Shown one piece after another: positions 44,728 through 53,829 of a stretch of DNA of 64,000 nucleotides. Source of the stretch: Streptomyces gossypii (GTDB taxonomy: Bacteria; Actinomycetota; Actinomycetes; Streptomycetales; Streptomycetaceae); assembly GCF_025165795.1 (NCBI RefSeq), contig NZ_JAJAGO010000009.1, forward strand, positions 62,001 through 126,000. The letters are read 5' to 3'. The notes below the pieces were generated by a model that had not been told where the DNA came from, searched no databases, and saw only the letters and a list, made by a program, of their open reading frames with translations. A program made the translations under genes and the position numbers. How positions within the stretch are numbered: the stretch's first letter is position 1; each line of letters opens with the position of its first letter.

Positions 44728-46335
44728 ATGTCATTTCCCCTGCTGACGGCCGTGGCGGTGCTTCCGGCGGCCGGTGCGGTCGCCACCGCCGCCGTGCCCG
44801 CCGCGCAGCGCACGCTGGCCAAGTGGCTGGCGCTGTGCGTCTCGCTGGCGACCGTCGTGCTGGCGGCGGTCGTGCTGGTCCGCTTCGACCCGGACGGCGA
44901 CCGCTACCAGCTGACCGAATCGCACGCCTGGATCGCGGACTTCGGAGTCCGCTACGAACTCGGCGTGGACGGCATCGGGGCCGTACTGGTCGCCCTGACC
45001 GCCGTGCTCATCCCGTTCGTCATCCTGGCGGGCTGGCACGACGCGGACACCGCGGACGACGAGAAGACCGCCGAGACGCCCGGCCGCCGCTGGCGCCCCA
45101 CCCAGGGCTTCTTCGCGCTCATCCTGGCCGTCGAGGCGATGGTGCTCATTTCCTTCCTGGCCACGGACGTCTTCCTCTTCTACATCTTCTTCGAAGCGAT
45201 GCTCATCCCGCTGTACTTCCTGATCGGCGGCTTCGGGGACCGTGCCCACCAGCACGGTGAGGAAGAGGCGTCCCGCCAGCGTTCTTACGCGGCCGTGAAG
45301 TTCCTGCTCTACAACCTCGCGGGCGGGCTGATCATGCTGGCCGCCGTGATCGGGCTGTACGCGGTCACCGCCGACCAGCTAGGCGAGGGCACCTTCTCCC
45401 TCCAGGCGATCACCGAGGCACGGGCCAACGGCGAGCTGGACATGGCCACCGGCACCGAACGCTGGCTGTTCCTCGGCTTCTTCTTCGCCTTCGCCATCAA
45501 GGCCCCGCTGTTCCCGCTGCACACCTGGCTGCCGAACGCCATGGGCGAGTCCACCGCGCCGGTCGCCGTGCTGATCACCGCCGTCGTCGACAAGGTCGGC
45601 ACCTTCGCGATGCTCCGCTTCTGCCTCGGGCTGTTCCCGGAGGCGAGCGAGTGGGCGACGCCGGTGGTGCTGGTGCTGGCCCTGATCAGCATCATCTACG
45701 GCGCTCTGCTCGCCGTCGGCCAGCGCGATATCAAGCGGCTGATCGCGTACGCCTCGATCTCGCACTTCGGCTTCATCATCCTGGGCATCTTCGCGATGAC
45801 CTCCCAGGGCCAGGGCGGCGCCACGCTCTACATGGTCAACCACGGGCTCTCCACGGCCGTGCTGATGCTGGTCGCCGGATTCCTGATCTCGCGGCGCGGC
45901 TCACGCCTGATCGCGGACTACGGCGGAGTCCAGAAGGTCGCGCCGGTGCTGGCCGGAAGCTTCCTCGTCGGTGGTCTGGCCACCCTGTCGCTGCCCGGAC
46001 TGGCGCCGTTCATCAGCGAGTTCCTGGTCCTGGTCGGCACCTTCAGCCGCTACCCGGTCATCGGCATCATCGCCGCCGCCACGATCGTGCTGGCCGCGCT
46101 GTACGTGCTCGTCCTCTACCAGCGCACGATGACCGGTCCGGTGAAGGCCGGGATAGAGGGCATGGCGGATCTGCGGGTCCGCGAACTGGCGGTGGCGGCA
46201 CCGCTGATCGCCCTGCTCATCTTCCTCGGCGTCTTCCCCAAGCCGCTGACGGACATCGTCAACCCAGCGGTCGAGCACACGCTCTCCGACGTGCGTCAGC
46301 ACGACCCTGCTCCTGATGTGGAGGCGGCCAAGTGA
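44728..46335 (+). CDS. nuoM: NADH-quinone oxidoreductase subunit M
   Basis: 535 aa, antiporter-like subunit with 14 helices. FFEAMLIPLYFLIGGFG near residue 153 has the conserved Glu, FPLHTWLPNAMGESTAPVAV and KRLIAYASISHFGFI the proton-channel lysine and histidine region. It starts one base after nuoL and overlaps nuoN. Confidence 0.97.
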   Translation: MSFPLLTAVAVLPAAGAVATAAVPAAQRTLAKWLALCVSLATVVLAAVVLVRFDPDGDRYQLTESHAWIADFGVRYELGVDGIGAVLVALTAVLIPFVILAGWHDADTADDEKTAETPGRRWRPTQGFFALILAVEAMVLISFLATDVFLFYIFFEAMLIPLYFLIGGFGDRAHQHGEEEASRQRSYAAVKFLLYNLAGGLIMLAAVIGLYAVTADQLGEGTFSLQAITEARANGELDMATGTERWLFLGFFFAFAIKAPLFPLHTWLPNAMGESTAPVAVLITAVVDKVGTFAMLRFCLGLFPEASEWATPVVLVLALISIIYGALLAVGQRDIKRLIAYASISHFGFIILGIFAMTSQGQGGATLYMVNHGLSTAVLMLVAGFLISRRGSRLIADYGGVQKVAPVLAGSFLVGGLATLSLPGLAPFISEFLVLVGTFSRYPVIGIIAAATIVLAALYVLVLYQRTMTGPVKAGIEGMADLRVRELAVAAPLIALLIFLGVFPKPLTDIVNPAVEHTLSDVRQHDPAPDVEAAK

Positions 46336-47984
46336 GCACCACCCAATCTCTCCACAGTCTGTGGACGAGCGCGGCGGCGGAGCCGGACAAGATCCCGAGC
46401 CCGCACATCGAGTACGCGCAGCTGTCGCCGACGCTGATCGTCCTCGGTGCCGCGCTGGTCGGCATACTGATCGAGGCGTTCGTGCCGCGCCGCGCGCGGT
46501 ACAACGCGCAGGTGGTCCTCGCGATCGCCGGCCTCGCCTCGGCCTTCGCGGCCGTCATCGCACTGGCCCTGGACGGCTACGGCACCACCAAGGCGAAGAT
46601 CGCCGCCATGGGCGCGATCGCGGTGGACGGCCCGGCGCTCTTCCTGCAGGGCACCATCCTGCTGGTGGGCGTGGTCGCGGTGTTCACCTTCGCCGAGCGG
46701 CGGCTCGATCCGAAGAAGCACGGCAATCACGTCGACTCCTTCACGCCGCAGGCCGCCGCGACGCCGGGCGGTGAGGCCGAACGCGAGGCAGCGCGGGCGG
46801 GCTTCACCACCACCGAGGTCTTCCCGCTCGCGCTCTTCGCCATCGCGGGCATGCTGATCTTCCCGGCCGCCAACGACCTGCTGACGCTCTTCATCGCGCT
46901 GGAGGTCTTCTCCCTCCCGCTCTACATCCTCTGCGCGCTCGCCCGCCGCAACCGGCTGATGTCGCAGGAGGCGGCGGTCAAGTACTTCCTGCTGGGCGCC
47001 TTCTCCTCGGCCTTCCTGCTGTTCGGCATCGCACTGCTGTACGGCTACGCGGGTGCCGTCGACTACTCCAGCATCGCCCGCGTCGTCAGCAACTCCGAGG
47101 CGAACGTCGATCCGGCACTCGCCGGGACCATGGGCAACGACGCGCTGCTGCTCATCGGCGGCGCGATGATCCTGGTGGGCATGCTCTTCAAGGTCGGCGC
47201 TGTCCCCTTCCACATGTGGACCCCGGACGTCTACCAGGGCGCGCCCACCCCGGTCACCGGTCTGATGGCGTCCGCCACGAAGGTGGCGGGCTTCGGCGCC
47301 CTGCTGCGGCTGCTGTACGTCGTGCTGCCGGGCCTGCGCTGGGACTGGGAGCCGGTGATGTGGGGCGCGGCGATCATCACCATGCTGGGTGGCGCGATCG
47401 TCGCCATCACCCAGACCGACATCAAGCGGATGCTCGCCTACTCCTCCATCGCGCACGCCGGTTTCATGCTGGCCGGTGTCATCGCGACCTCGGAGGACGG
47501 CGTCTCCTCGGTGCTCTTCTACCTGGCCGCGTACTCCTTCGTGACGCTCGGCGCCTTCGCCGTGGTCACTCTGGTACGAGACGCGGGCGGCGAGGCCACA
47601 CACCTGTCCAAGTGGGCTGGCCTGGGGCGGCGTTCGCCGCTGGTCGCCGCCGTCTTCGCGGTCTTCCTGCTGGCGTTCGCGGGCATCCCGCTCACGTCCG
47701 GCTTCACCGGCAAGTTCGCGGTGTTCAAGGCCGCGGCCGAGAGCGGCGCGGGAGCGCTGGTGGTCATCGGGGTGATCTCGTCGGCGATCGCCGCGTTCTT
47801 CTACATCCGGGTCATCGTGCTGATGTTCTTCCAGGAGCCCAAGGTGGACGGGCCCAGCGTCGCGGTGCCCAGTCCGATGACCATCACGGCCATCACCGTC
47901 GGCGTCGCGGTCACCGTTGTCCTCGGTGTGGCCCCGCAGTACTTCCTGGATCTCGCGGGACAGGCGGGAGTCTTCGTCCGCTAG
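46332..47984 (+). CDS. nuoN: NADH-quinone oxidoreductase subunit N
   Basis: 550 aa, third antiporter-like subunit. FIALEVFSLPLYILCALARR near residue 190 carries the Glu, and FHMWTPDVYQGAPTPVTGLM and KRMLAYSSIAHAGFML the channel residues. GTG start overlapping nuoM. The operon ends here with a 16-bp-stem terminator. Confidence 0.97.
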   Translation: MSTTQSLHSLWTSAAAEPDKIPSPHIEYAQLSPTLIVLGAALVGILIEAFVPRRARYNAQVVLAIAGLASAFAAVIALALDGYGTTKAKIAAMGAIAVDGPALFLQGTILLVGVVAVFTFAERRLDPKKHGNHVDSFTPQAAATPGGEAEREAARAGFTTTEVFPLALFAIAGMLIFPAANDLLTLFIALEVFSLPLYILCALARRNRLMSQEAAVKYFLLGAFSSAFLLFGIALLYGYAGAVDYSSIARVVSNSEANVDPALAGTMGNDALLLIGGAMILVGMLFKVGAVPFHMWTPDVYQGAPTPVTGLMASATKVAGFGALLRLLYVVLPGLRWDWEPVMWGAAIITMLGGAIVAITQTDIKRMLAYSSIAHAGFMLAGVIATSEDGVSSVLFYLAAYSFVTLGAFAVVTLVRDAGGEATHLSKWAGLGRRSPLVAAVFAVFLLAFAGIPLTSGFTGKFAVFKAAAESGAGALVVIGVISSAIAAFFYIRVIVLMFFQEPKVDGPSVAVPSPMTITAITVGVAVTVVLGVAPQYFLDLAGQAGVFVR

Positions 47985-48019
47985 CGCCCCGCGCCCCGTG
48001 CTGTGCTGACCAGTGCTGT

Positions 48020-48055
48020 GCTGACCAGCGGTGCCGTCCGGCACCGCTGGTCAGC
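48020..48055 (+). terminator. nuo operon terminator
   Basis: A perfect 16-bp stem (GCTGACCAGCGGTGCC and complement), a 4-base loop and then six T. It is 36 bp after the nuoN stop; a true T run is uncommon in this window. Confidence 0.95.
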
Positions 48056-48067
48056 TTTTTTGGGTGG

Positions 48068-48574
48068 TCAGCCCAGGTCCGGCGGACCGTTCGGGTCCGG
48101 GAGGCTGCCCGGGTCCGCGTCGGTCTTGGTGAAGACGCTCTTCTTCCCGGATTCCCAGGTGATCGACAGCTTCTCGCCCACCAGGCTGTCCACGGTGCCC
48201 TTCGCGTAGTCCGTGCTGCCGTCCGCGCAGGTCAGGTCCAGGGTGGCCGGCTGGGAGTTGTCGACGACGTCACCCGTGCAGGTGCTCTTGCCGGTGACCA
48301 CGGCCTTCTGTTCGGCCACCACCAGGATCAGCAGGCCCTTGTCCGCGTGCAGGGCCTCCGTCGTCCAGCCGCCCTGCATGGTCATCGCCGTCACCTCTTC
48401 GGTGGCGGGCTTGTCCGGGGCCTCCTCGCCGCCCCCGGCAGGGCTCTCGGAGGCGGAATCCTTTGACGCCGATTCGTCGCCGCCCCCGTCGTCGTCGCTG
48501 CCGCAGCCGCTGAGCAGCATGGTGGCCGCCGCCAGAGCGGCGGCCACCCCCGTGATTCGCCTTGACGCGCGCAC
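48068..48574 (-). CDS. Small secreted lipoprotein
   Basis: About 168 aa. Signal peptide with lipobox LLSGC, an Asp/Gly/Glu/Ser-rich spacer, then a compact domain with two cysteines (STCTGDVV and DLTCADGS) that may pair. The GTG at 48574 lies 8 bases after GGAGGA and is preferred; the frame is open to a GTG at 48610. It resembles other streptomycete lipoproteins of unknown role. Confidence 0.75.
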   Translation of the reverse strand: MRASRRITGVAAALAAATMLLSGCGSDDDGGGDESASKDSASESPAGGGEEAPDKPATEEVTAMTMQGGWTTEALHADKGLLILVVAEQKAVVTGKSTCTGDVVDNSQPATLDLTCADGSTDYAKGTVDSLVGEKLSITWESGKKSVFTKTDADPGSLPDPNGPPDLG

Positions 48575-48664
48575 TCGTCGCACTCCTCCGTTGGTCTGCG
48601 GGACCTTCACGGGCCCCAGGACCCGGTCAAGCTAGCAGCCGCGCGGCGCAGTACCAGCAGTACC

Positions 48665-48751
48665 AGGGCGTGTGTGAGAAGTAGCGCCGGCCGCCCGGAG
48701 GGCGGTTCTGCCGGACCCCGCGAGACAGGCGGGACTTCTCACACACGCCCT
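48665..48751. repeat. 87-bp element with perfect 18-bp inverted repeats
   Basis: AGGGCGTGTGTGAGAAGT (48665-48682) and its exact complement (48734-48751) enclose 51 bp of GC-rich sequence. The right tip runs into the TAG of the fumarylacetoacetase gene (minus strand). It may be an insertion-sequence-derived remnant, and it also could act as a terminator. Confidence 0.75.
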
Positions 48752-49958
48752 AGATTGCGCGAGCGGGGTCGATCCGGCCCGTCACCTCGCCCAGACCGAT
48801 CCGGGAGCCCTGCGGGCCCGGTGCCCAGGCGCTGAGCGTCACCTCGTCGCCGTCCGCCAGGTACGGGCCCTTCCCTGCCGTGAGTTCGAGGAAGCAGCCG
48901 TACTGGTCCGGCTCCGGGCCGCTGACCGTGCCGGAGGCGAAGAGGTCCCCGGTCCGCAGCGAGGCGCCGTTCACGGTCATGTGGGCCAGTTGCTGGGCCG
49001 CCGTCCAGTACATCGCGGAGAACGGCGGCTCGGCGACCGTGGCGCCGTTCAGGCGGACCGTGATGCGGATGTCGAGACCGCCCGGCTCGTGGCCCGTGTC
49101 CGGGCCGTCGTCGAGGTAGGGGAGCAGCGGTGCGTCCCGCGCGGGCGGCGCCGTACGGGCAGAGTCCAGGGCCTCAAGGGGGGTCACCCAGGCGGACACC
49201 GAGGTGGCGAAGGACTTGCCCAGGAAGGGGCCCAGCGGCACGTACTCCCACGCCTGGATGTCCCGAGCCGACCAGTCGTTGAGCAGGCAGACGCCGAAGA
49301 CGTGGTCGCGGAGGGAACCCTGGCCGACCGGCTCGCCGTGGGCGGACGGGGCGCCGACCACGAAGCCGACCTCGGCCTCGATGTCCAGCCGCTGGGACGG
49401 CCCGAACAGCGGGGCGGCCTCGGCGGGCGGCTTGCGCTGGCCGACGGGCCGCACGACCGGGGTGCCGGAGGCGACGACGGTGCCCGCACGGCCGTGGTAG
49501 CCGATGGGCAGGTGCTTCCAGTTCGGCGTCAGCGGCTCGCCGTCCGGGCGGAAGATCCGGCCGACGTTGGTGGCGTGGTGCTCGCTCGCGTAGAAGTCGA
49601 CGTAGTCGGCGACCTCGAACGGCAGCCGCAGGCTTACCTCTTCGAGCGGGCGCAGATGCCGGGCCGCCGTATCGCGGTGCCGGGCGGCGGTCAGCCACTC
49701 CCGCAGCCCGGCGCGCACGGCCTGCCAGACGGGGCGTCCGGCGGCCATCAGGGGGTTCAGCAGGGGCTGCTGGAGCAGCGCGGTGTGCGGGGAGCCGAAG
49801 GCCGCGGCGGCGGCGCCCGCGTCCAGCACGTGGTCGCCGTAGCGCACCCCTATCCGGGGGTGGTCCGGGGCGTCCGCGGTCGTGTAGAGGCCGTAGGGGA
49901 GATTGTCCGGGCCGAAGAGGTCGTCTCCGGGGAGATCGAGCGCGGTCGCGTCCGTCAT
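48750..49958 (-). CDS. fahA: Fumarylacetoacetase
   Basis: About 402 aa, full length for the tyrosine-catabolic enzyme that splits fumarylacetoacetate into fumarate and acetoacetate. Features: YVDFYASEHHATNVGRIFRP near residue 116, LPIGYHGRAGTVVASG, and LLNDWSARDIQAWEYVPLGP near 230 with metal-binding acids. The ATG at 49958 begins MTDATALDLPGDD and has GAAGGCGAGG upstream; the frame extending to 50705 is antisense to the next gene. Its stop is made by the end of the inverted-repeat element. Confidence 0.93.
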   Translation of the reverse strand: MTDATALDLPGDDLFGPDNLPYGLYTTADAPDHPRIGVRYGDHVLDAGAAAAAFGSPHTALLQQPLLNPLMAAGRPVWQAVRAGLREWLTAARHRDTAARHLRPLEEVSLRLPFEVADYVDFYASEHHATNVGRIFRPDGEPLTPNWKHLPIGYHGRAGTVVASGTPVVRPVGQRKPPAEAAPLFGPSQRLDIEAEVGFVVGAPSAHGEPVGQGSLRDHVFGVCLLNDWSARDIQAWEYVPLGPFLGKSFATSVSAWVTPLEALDSARTAPPARDAPLLPYLDDGPDTGHEPGGLDIRITVRLNGATVAEPPFSAMYWTAAQQLAHMTVNGASLRTGDLFASGTVSGPEPDQYGCFLELTAGKGPYLADGDEVTLSAWAPGPQGSRIGLGEVTGRIDPARAI

Positions 49959-50192
49959 CGTTGGTGCCTCGCCTTCGAGGTCGTCGCCGGTCAGGGCCGG
50001 GAACAGGTTACGACCCCCCTGGCTGAGGCGGCACAACGCCGCGTGCTCGGGCGCGGAGGGCTGTGCGGGTGCCGAGTGGGGTGCGCCGGGAGGTACGCGG
50101 GGGTAATGATCGAGAACCGACCGGCTACGCTGCCAGGGATGGTGGCAGCAGCAGCGATGCATCGATATGCGGCGTAGACAGGAGTACCCCTC

Positions 50193-51203
50193 GTGACCGT
50201 CGACGGGCCGTTCGGGCTGAGCATGCGGGACCAGGCTCTCGAAGCCGATGTCCAGGTGGGGTTGGCGGCTGTCGAGGAGGGTCTCTTCGAGGCCACCAAG
50301 AGCGATGTGCCCTTCATAACGGGTGCGGCCCAGCATCTGGTGCGGGCGGGCGGGAAGCGCTTCCGGCCGCTGCTGGTGATGCTGGGAGCGCAGTTCGGTG
50401 ATCCGCACGCGCCCGGCGTCGTCCCCTCGGCGGTGGTGGTCGAGCTGACCCATCTGGCGACGCTCTATCACGACGACGTGATGGACGAGGCCGACGTACG
50501 CCGAGGAGTCCCCAGCGCCAACGCACACTGGAACAACTCGGTGGCGGTGCTCACCGGCGACTTCCTCTTCGCCCGCGCGTCGCACATCCTGGCCGACCTC
50601 GGGCCGGAGGCCGTCCGCATCCAGGCCGGGGCGTTCGAGCGGCTGGTCACGGGCCAGATCCTGGAGACCGCCGGTCCCCGGCAGGGGCAGGACCCGGTCG
50701 ACCACTACCTGGAGGTCCTCTCCGGGAAGACCGGCTCGCTGATCGCCGTCGCGGGCCGTTTCGGCGCGATGATGGCGGGCGCCGACGAGCGGGTCCTGAC
50801 GATCCTCACCCAGTACGGGGAGCGGATCGGGATCGCCTTCCAGCTCGCCGACGACGTACTGGACATCGCGAGTGATTCACGTGAATCGGGCAAAACGCCG
50901 GGTACGGATCTGCGCGAGGGCGTTCCGACCCTCCCTGTGCTCCATCTGCGCGCCCAGGCGGCGGCCGGCGGCTCGCCGGAGGACCTGGCCCTGTGCGCCC
51001 TGCTGGACGGCGACCTCACGGACGACGCCCGGCACGCCGAGGCCCTGGCGGGAGTACGTGCGCACCCGGCGCTGGCACAGGCCCGCAAGGACAGCCTCCG
51101 CTACGCGGACGACGCACGGGAGACGCTGGGCCCGCTGCCGGACGGACCGGCGAAGTCGGCGCTGGCCGCGCTCTGCGACGCCGTGGTCCACCGGGCGGGC
51201 TGA
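50193..51203 (+). CDS. Polyprenyl diphosphate synthase
   Basis: About 336 aa. The two Asp-rich motifs of trans-prenyltransferases are LYHDDVMDEADVRRG (DDVMD at 94-98) and FQLADDVLDIASD near 219. It chains isopentenyl diphosphate to make the long side chain; in this context most likely the menaquinone chain. Small residues before the first motif suit a long product, but the exact length cannot be read. The GTG at 50193 follows a weak site. The 287 bp after the gene hold no recognised feature. Confidence 0.93.
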   Translation: MTVDGPFGLSMRDQALEADVQVGLAAVEEGLFEATKSDVPFITGAAQHLVRAGGKRFRPLLVMLGAQFGDPHAPGVVPSAVVVELTHLATLYHDDVMDEADVRRGVPSANAHWNNSVAVLTGDFLFARASHILADLGPEAVRIQAGAFERLVTGQILETAGPRQGQDPVDHYLEVLSGKTGSLIAVAGRFGAMMAGADERVLTILTQYGERIGIAFQLADDVLDIASDSRESGKTPGTDLREGVPTLPVLHLRAQAAAGGSPEDLALCALLDGDLTDDARHAEALAGVRAHPALAQARKDSLRYADDARETLGPLPDGPAKSALAALCDAVVHRAG

Positions 51204-51490
51204 CCGGCCGCGGTCGCAGTTGCGGTGGGGGTTGCCGGTTCCCGCGCCCCACGAGCCCCGGGAAACCCTTGGAGAACCCCGAGAACCGAGTCTCCGAGCG
51301 GCGGATACCCAGGTCCCCGTGTCATACCGCAGGAGTACGTGGACTTGGCCCCCTCGACTGACGCCACAGCCCGCCCGATTTGGTCCCATGGACTCACCAT
51401 CCCGCACCGGTTCGGGTGACAATGGCGGCAACGGGGATGGGACGAGTGCGAGGTACAGGACCGCCGCCTACACGGAGGTAGGGCACACAC

Positions 51491-52792
51491 ATGGCACAGA
51501 TCCAACCGAGCAGTCCCGGCAGGTCGGGCAGGAAGGCGATGCGGTACGGCGTACCGATCGCCGTCGCGGGGGTCGCGGCCGCGACCATCGGGCTTGTCCC
51601 GGCGCTGGCTGACAGCGGTGACCCAGACCTGCCGAAGATCACCGCAGAAGAGCTCGTCGCGAAGATGGCCGAGTCGGACGTGGACCAGATGTCCGGCAAC
51701 GTCAAGATCAATACCGACCTCGGACTGCCCGCGCTGCCGGGCTCCTCCGGCGGTGGCGACCGGGGCGGCCCGTTCGGCGGAGGCGACCGCGACCGGGGCG
51801 ACGAGGGCGAGAGCGGCAAGGGCGAGGAGTCCCCGGCCGTACCGCAGAAGAAGCTCATGGAGCTGGCCTCCGGCGAGCACCTGCTGCGCGTCGCGACCGA
51901 CGGCCCCGACAAGCAGCGCGTCTCGGTGGTCGAGGATGCGGCGGAGTACAGCTTCATCCACAATGGCAAGGACGTGTGGACGTACGACAGCGCCTCGAAC
52001 TCCGTCTTCCACGCCGAGGCCCCCAAGGGCGCGGGCAAGGGCGGAGACAAGGGCGGTGCGCACGGCAAGGTGCCCGGCGACCTGGCGGACCTGACTCCCC
52101 AGGAGGCGGCCAAGAAGGCGCTGGCGGCGGTGGACAAGACCACCTCCGTCTCGGTGGACGGCACCGCCAAGGTCGCCGGGCGGGACGCTCATCAGCTGGT
52201 GATCAAGCCGAAGGCGGCCGCGGACTCCACCGTGGAGTCGATCCGCATCGCGGTCGACGCCGACAACGGCACCCCGCTGAAGTTCACCCTGACGCCGAAG
52301 GGCGGCGGTAAGGCCGTCATCGACATCGGCTACACCAAGGTCGACTTCGGCAAGCCCGACGCGAGCACCTTCGACTTCAAGGCGCCGAAGGGTGCCGAGG
52401 TCACGGAGAAGAAGCTCGACGGCAGGGCGGGGAAGATGGCCGAGGAGCGGGCGGAGAAGCAGGCTGGCAAGTCCGGCCTCTCCGACCTCTCGGGTCTCCA
52501 GGTGCTGGGCGAGGGCTGGAACACGGTGGCCGAGATCGAGATGCCCGGCGGCGCCATGTTCGGCGCGGAAGGCCCCGGCGGCAAGGAGGGCCCAGGCGGC
52601 AAGGGCATGGACTCGTCCATGGCCAAGAGCCTGATGGAAGGCCTCACGGATGAGGCCAAGGGCGAGTTCGGCACCGGCCGCGTCTTCGAGACCAAGCTGG
52701 TCAACGTCCTGATAACAGACGACGGCAAGGTCTACGCCGGTGCCGTCACCAAGGACGGTCTCGTCAAGGCGGCCAACCAGGCCGCCAAGTAA
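51491..52792 (+). CDS. Secreted LolA/DUF2092-like protein
   Basis: About 433 aa. N-terminal export signal (MRYGVPIAVAGVAAATIGLV then ALADSG). A beta-rich LolA-like half-barrel follows, interrupted at residues 80-125 by a Gly/Asp/Glu-rich stretch. KLMELASGEHLLRVATDG and DVWTYDSASNSVFHAEAP are typical of actinobacterial outer-lipoprotein-carrier-like proteins. GGAGGTAGGG precedes the ATG. It is followed by a hairpin and an ABC exporter, a common arrangement; a role in lipid or envelope-stress handling is inferred. Confidence 0.82.
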   Translation: MAQIQPSSPGRSGRKAMRYGVPIAVAGVAAATIGLVPALADSGDPDLPKITAEELVAKMAESDVDQMSGNVKINTDLGLPALPGSSGGGDRGGPFGGGDRDRGDEGESGKGEESPAVPQKKLMELASGEHLLRVATDGPDKQRVSVVEDAAEYSFIHNGKDVWTYDSASNSVFHAEAPKGAGKGGDKGGAHGKVPGDLADLTPQEAAKKALAAVDKTTSVSVDGTAKVAGRDAHQLVIKPKAAADSTVESIRIAVDADNGTPLKFTLTPKGGGKAVIDIGYTKVDFGKPDASTFDFKAPKGAEVTEKKLDGRAGKMAEERAEKQAGKSGLSDLSGLQVLGEGWNTVAEIEMPGGAMFGAEGPGGKEGPGGKGMDSSMAKSLMEGLTDEAKGEFGTGRVFETKLVNVLITDDGKVYAGAVTKDGLVKAANQAAK

Positions 52793-52807
52793 CCGGGACA
52801 CACCCAC

Positions 52808-52849
52808 CCTTCGCCGCCGCCCGGCCCTGTGGCCGGACGGCGGCGAAGG
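52808..52849. terminator. Hairpin between LolA-like gene and ABC operon
   Basis: CCTTCGCCGCCG pairs with CGGCGGCGAAGG, with an inner CCGGCC/GGCCGG stem. It starts 16 bp after the stop and ends 26 bp before the ABC ATPase start, so it may be a terminator or attenuator. Confidence 0.65.
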
Positions 52850-52875
52850 TCCTACCAGGGGAGCATGGGATCACC

Positions 52876-53829
52876 ATGACGGACGCGGCCGAAGCCGTTG
52901 TCGAGACGAGCGGACTGACCAAGCGCTTCCGGGGCGGTCAGGTGGCCGTGGACAGCCTGGAGCTGTCCGTCCCCCGAGGCAGCGTCTTCGGCTTCCTCGG
53001 GCCCAACGGCTCCGGCAAGACGACGACAATCCGCATGCTGCTCGGCCTGATCGAGCCGTCCGGCGGCACCGCCCGGCTGCTGGGCGAGCCGATGCCGCGT
53101 GCGGCCAGGCAGGTGTTGCCCCAGGTGGGCGCGCTGATCGAGGGGCCCGCTCTGTACGGCTTCCTCTCCGGCCGCGACAACCTCCTGCGCTATGACGCGG
53201 CCGACCCCACCGCCGACCCGCGCACCCGCTCCACCCGGGTGTCCGAGGCTCTTGAGCGGGTCGGCCTCGCGGCGGCCGGGAGCAAGAAGGCGAAGGCGTA
53301 CTCGCTGGGCATGAAGCAGCGGCTCGGGCTCGCCTCCGCGCTGCTCCAGCCGCGGCAGTTGCTGATCCTGGACGAGCCGACGAACGGGCTGGACCCGCAG
53401 GGCATGCGCGAGATCAGAACCCTCGTCCGGGAACTGGCCGACGACGGCATCACGGTCTTTCTCTCCTCACACCTCCTCGACGAGATCGAACAGGTGTGCA
53501 GTCATACGGCGGTGATGAGCCGCGGCAAGCTGATCACCCAGGGCACGGTCGCCGAGATGTCCGCGGGCGCCCGCGGCCGCCTCGCCGTGACCACCCCCGA
53601 CACGGCAGAAGCGATGCCCGTCCTCAAGGAGCACGGCGTGACCGATGTGACCGTCTCCGGCGACCGGGTCACCGGCGAGATGCCCGCCACCGATCCACCT
53701 GATCTGGCCGATCTCAACGCCGCACTCGTACGGGCCGACGTCCGGGTGCGGGCCTTCGGCGTCGAGCGCGCCTCGCTCGAGGACGTCTTCGTCGCGCTGA
53801 CCGGGGAGGGTTTCGATGTCGCGGGCTGA
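52876..53829 (+). CDS. ABC transporter ATP-binding protein
   Basis: About 317 aa. Walker A GPNGSGKTTT near residue 42, signature YSLGMKQRLGLASALLQ near 140, Walker B LLILDEPTNGLDP near 163, and the SSHLLDEIEQ switch. The C-terminal 80 residues are an accessory domain as in BcrA/NatA-type exporters. It overlaps the permease gene by 14 bp, so the two form one exporter. Confidence 0.95.
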   Translation: MTDAAEAVVETSGLTKRFRGGQVAVDSLELSVPRGSVFGFLGPNGSGKTTTIRMLLGLIEPSGGTARLLGEPMPRAARQVLPQVGALIEGPALYGFLSGRDNLLRYDAADPTADPRTRSTRVSEALERVGLAAAGSKKAKAYSLGMKQRLGLASALLQPRQLLILDEPTNGLDPQGMREIRTLVRELADDGITVFLSSHLLDEIEQVCSHTAVMSRGKLITQGTVAEMSAGARGRLAVTTPDTAEAMPVLKEHGVTDVTVSGDRVTGEMPATDPPDLADLNAALVRADVRVRAFGVERASLEDVFVALTGEGFDVAG

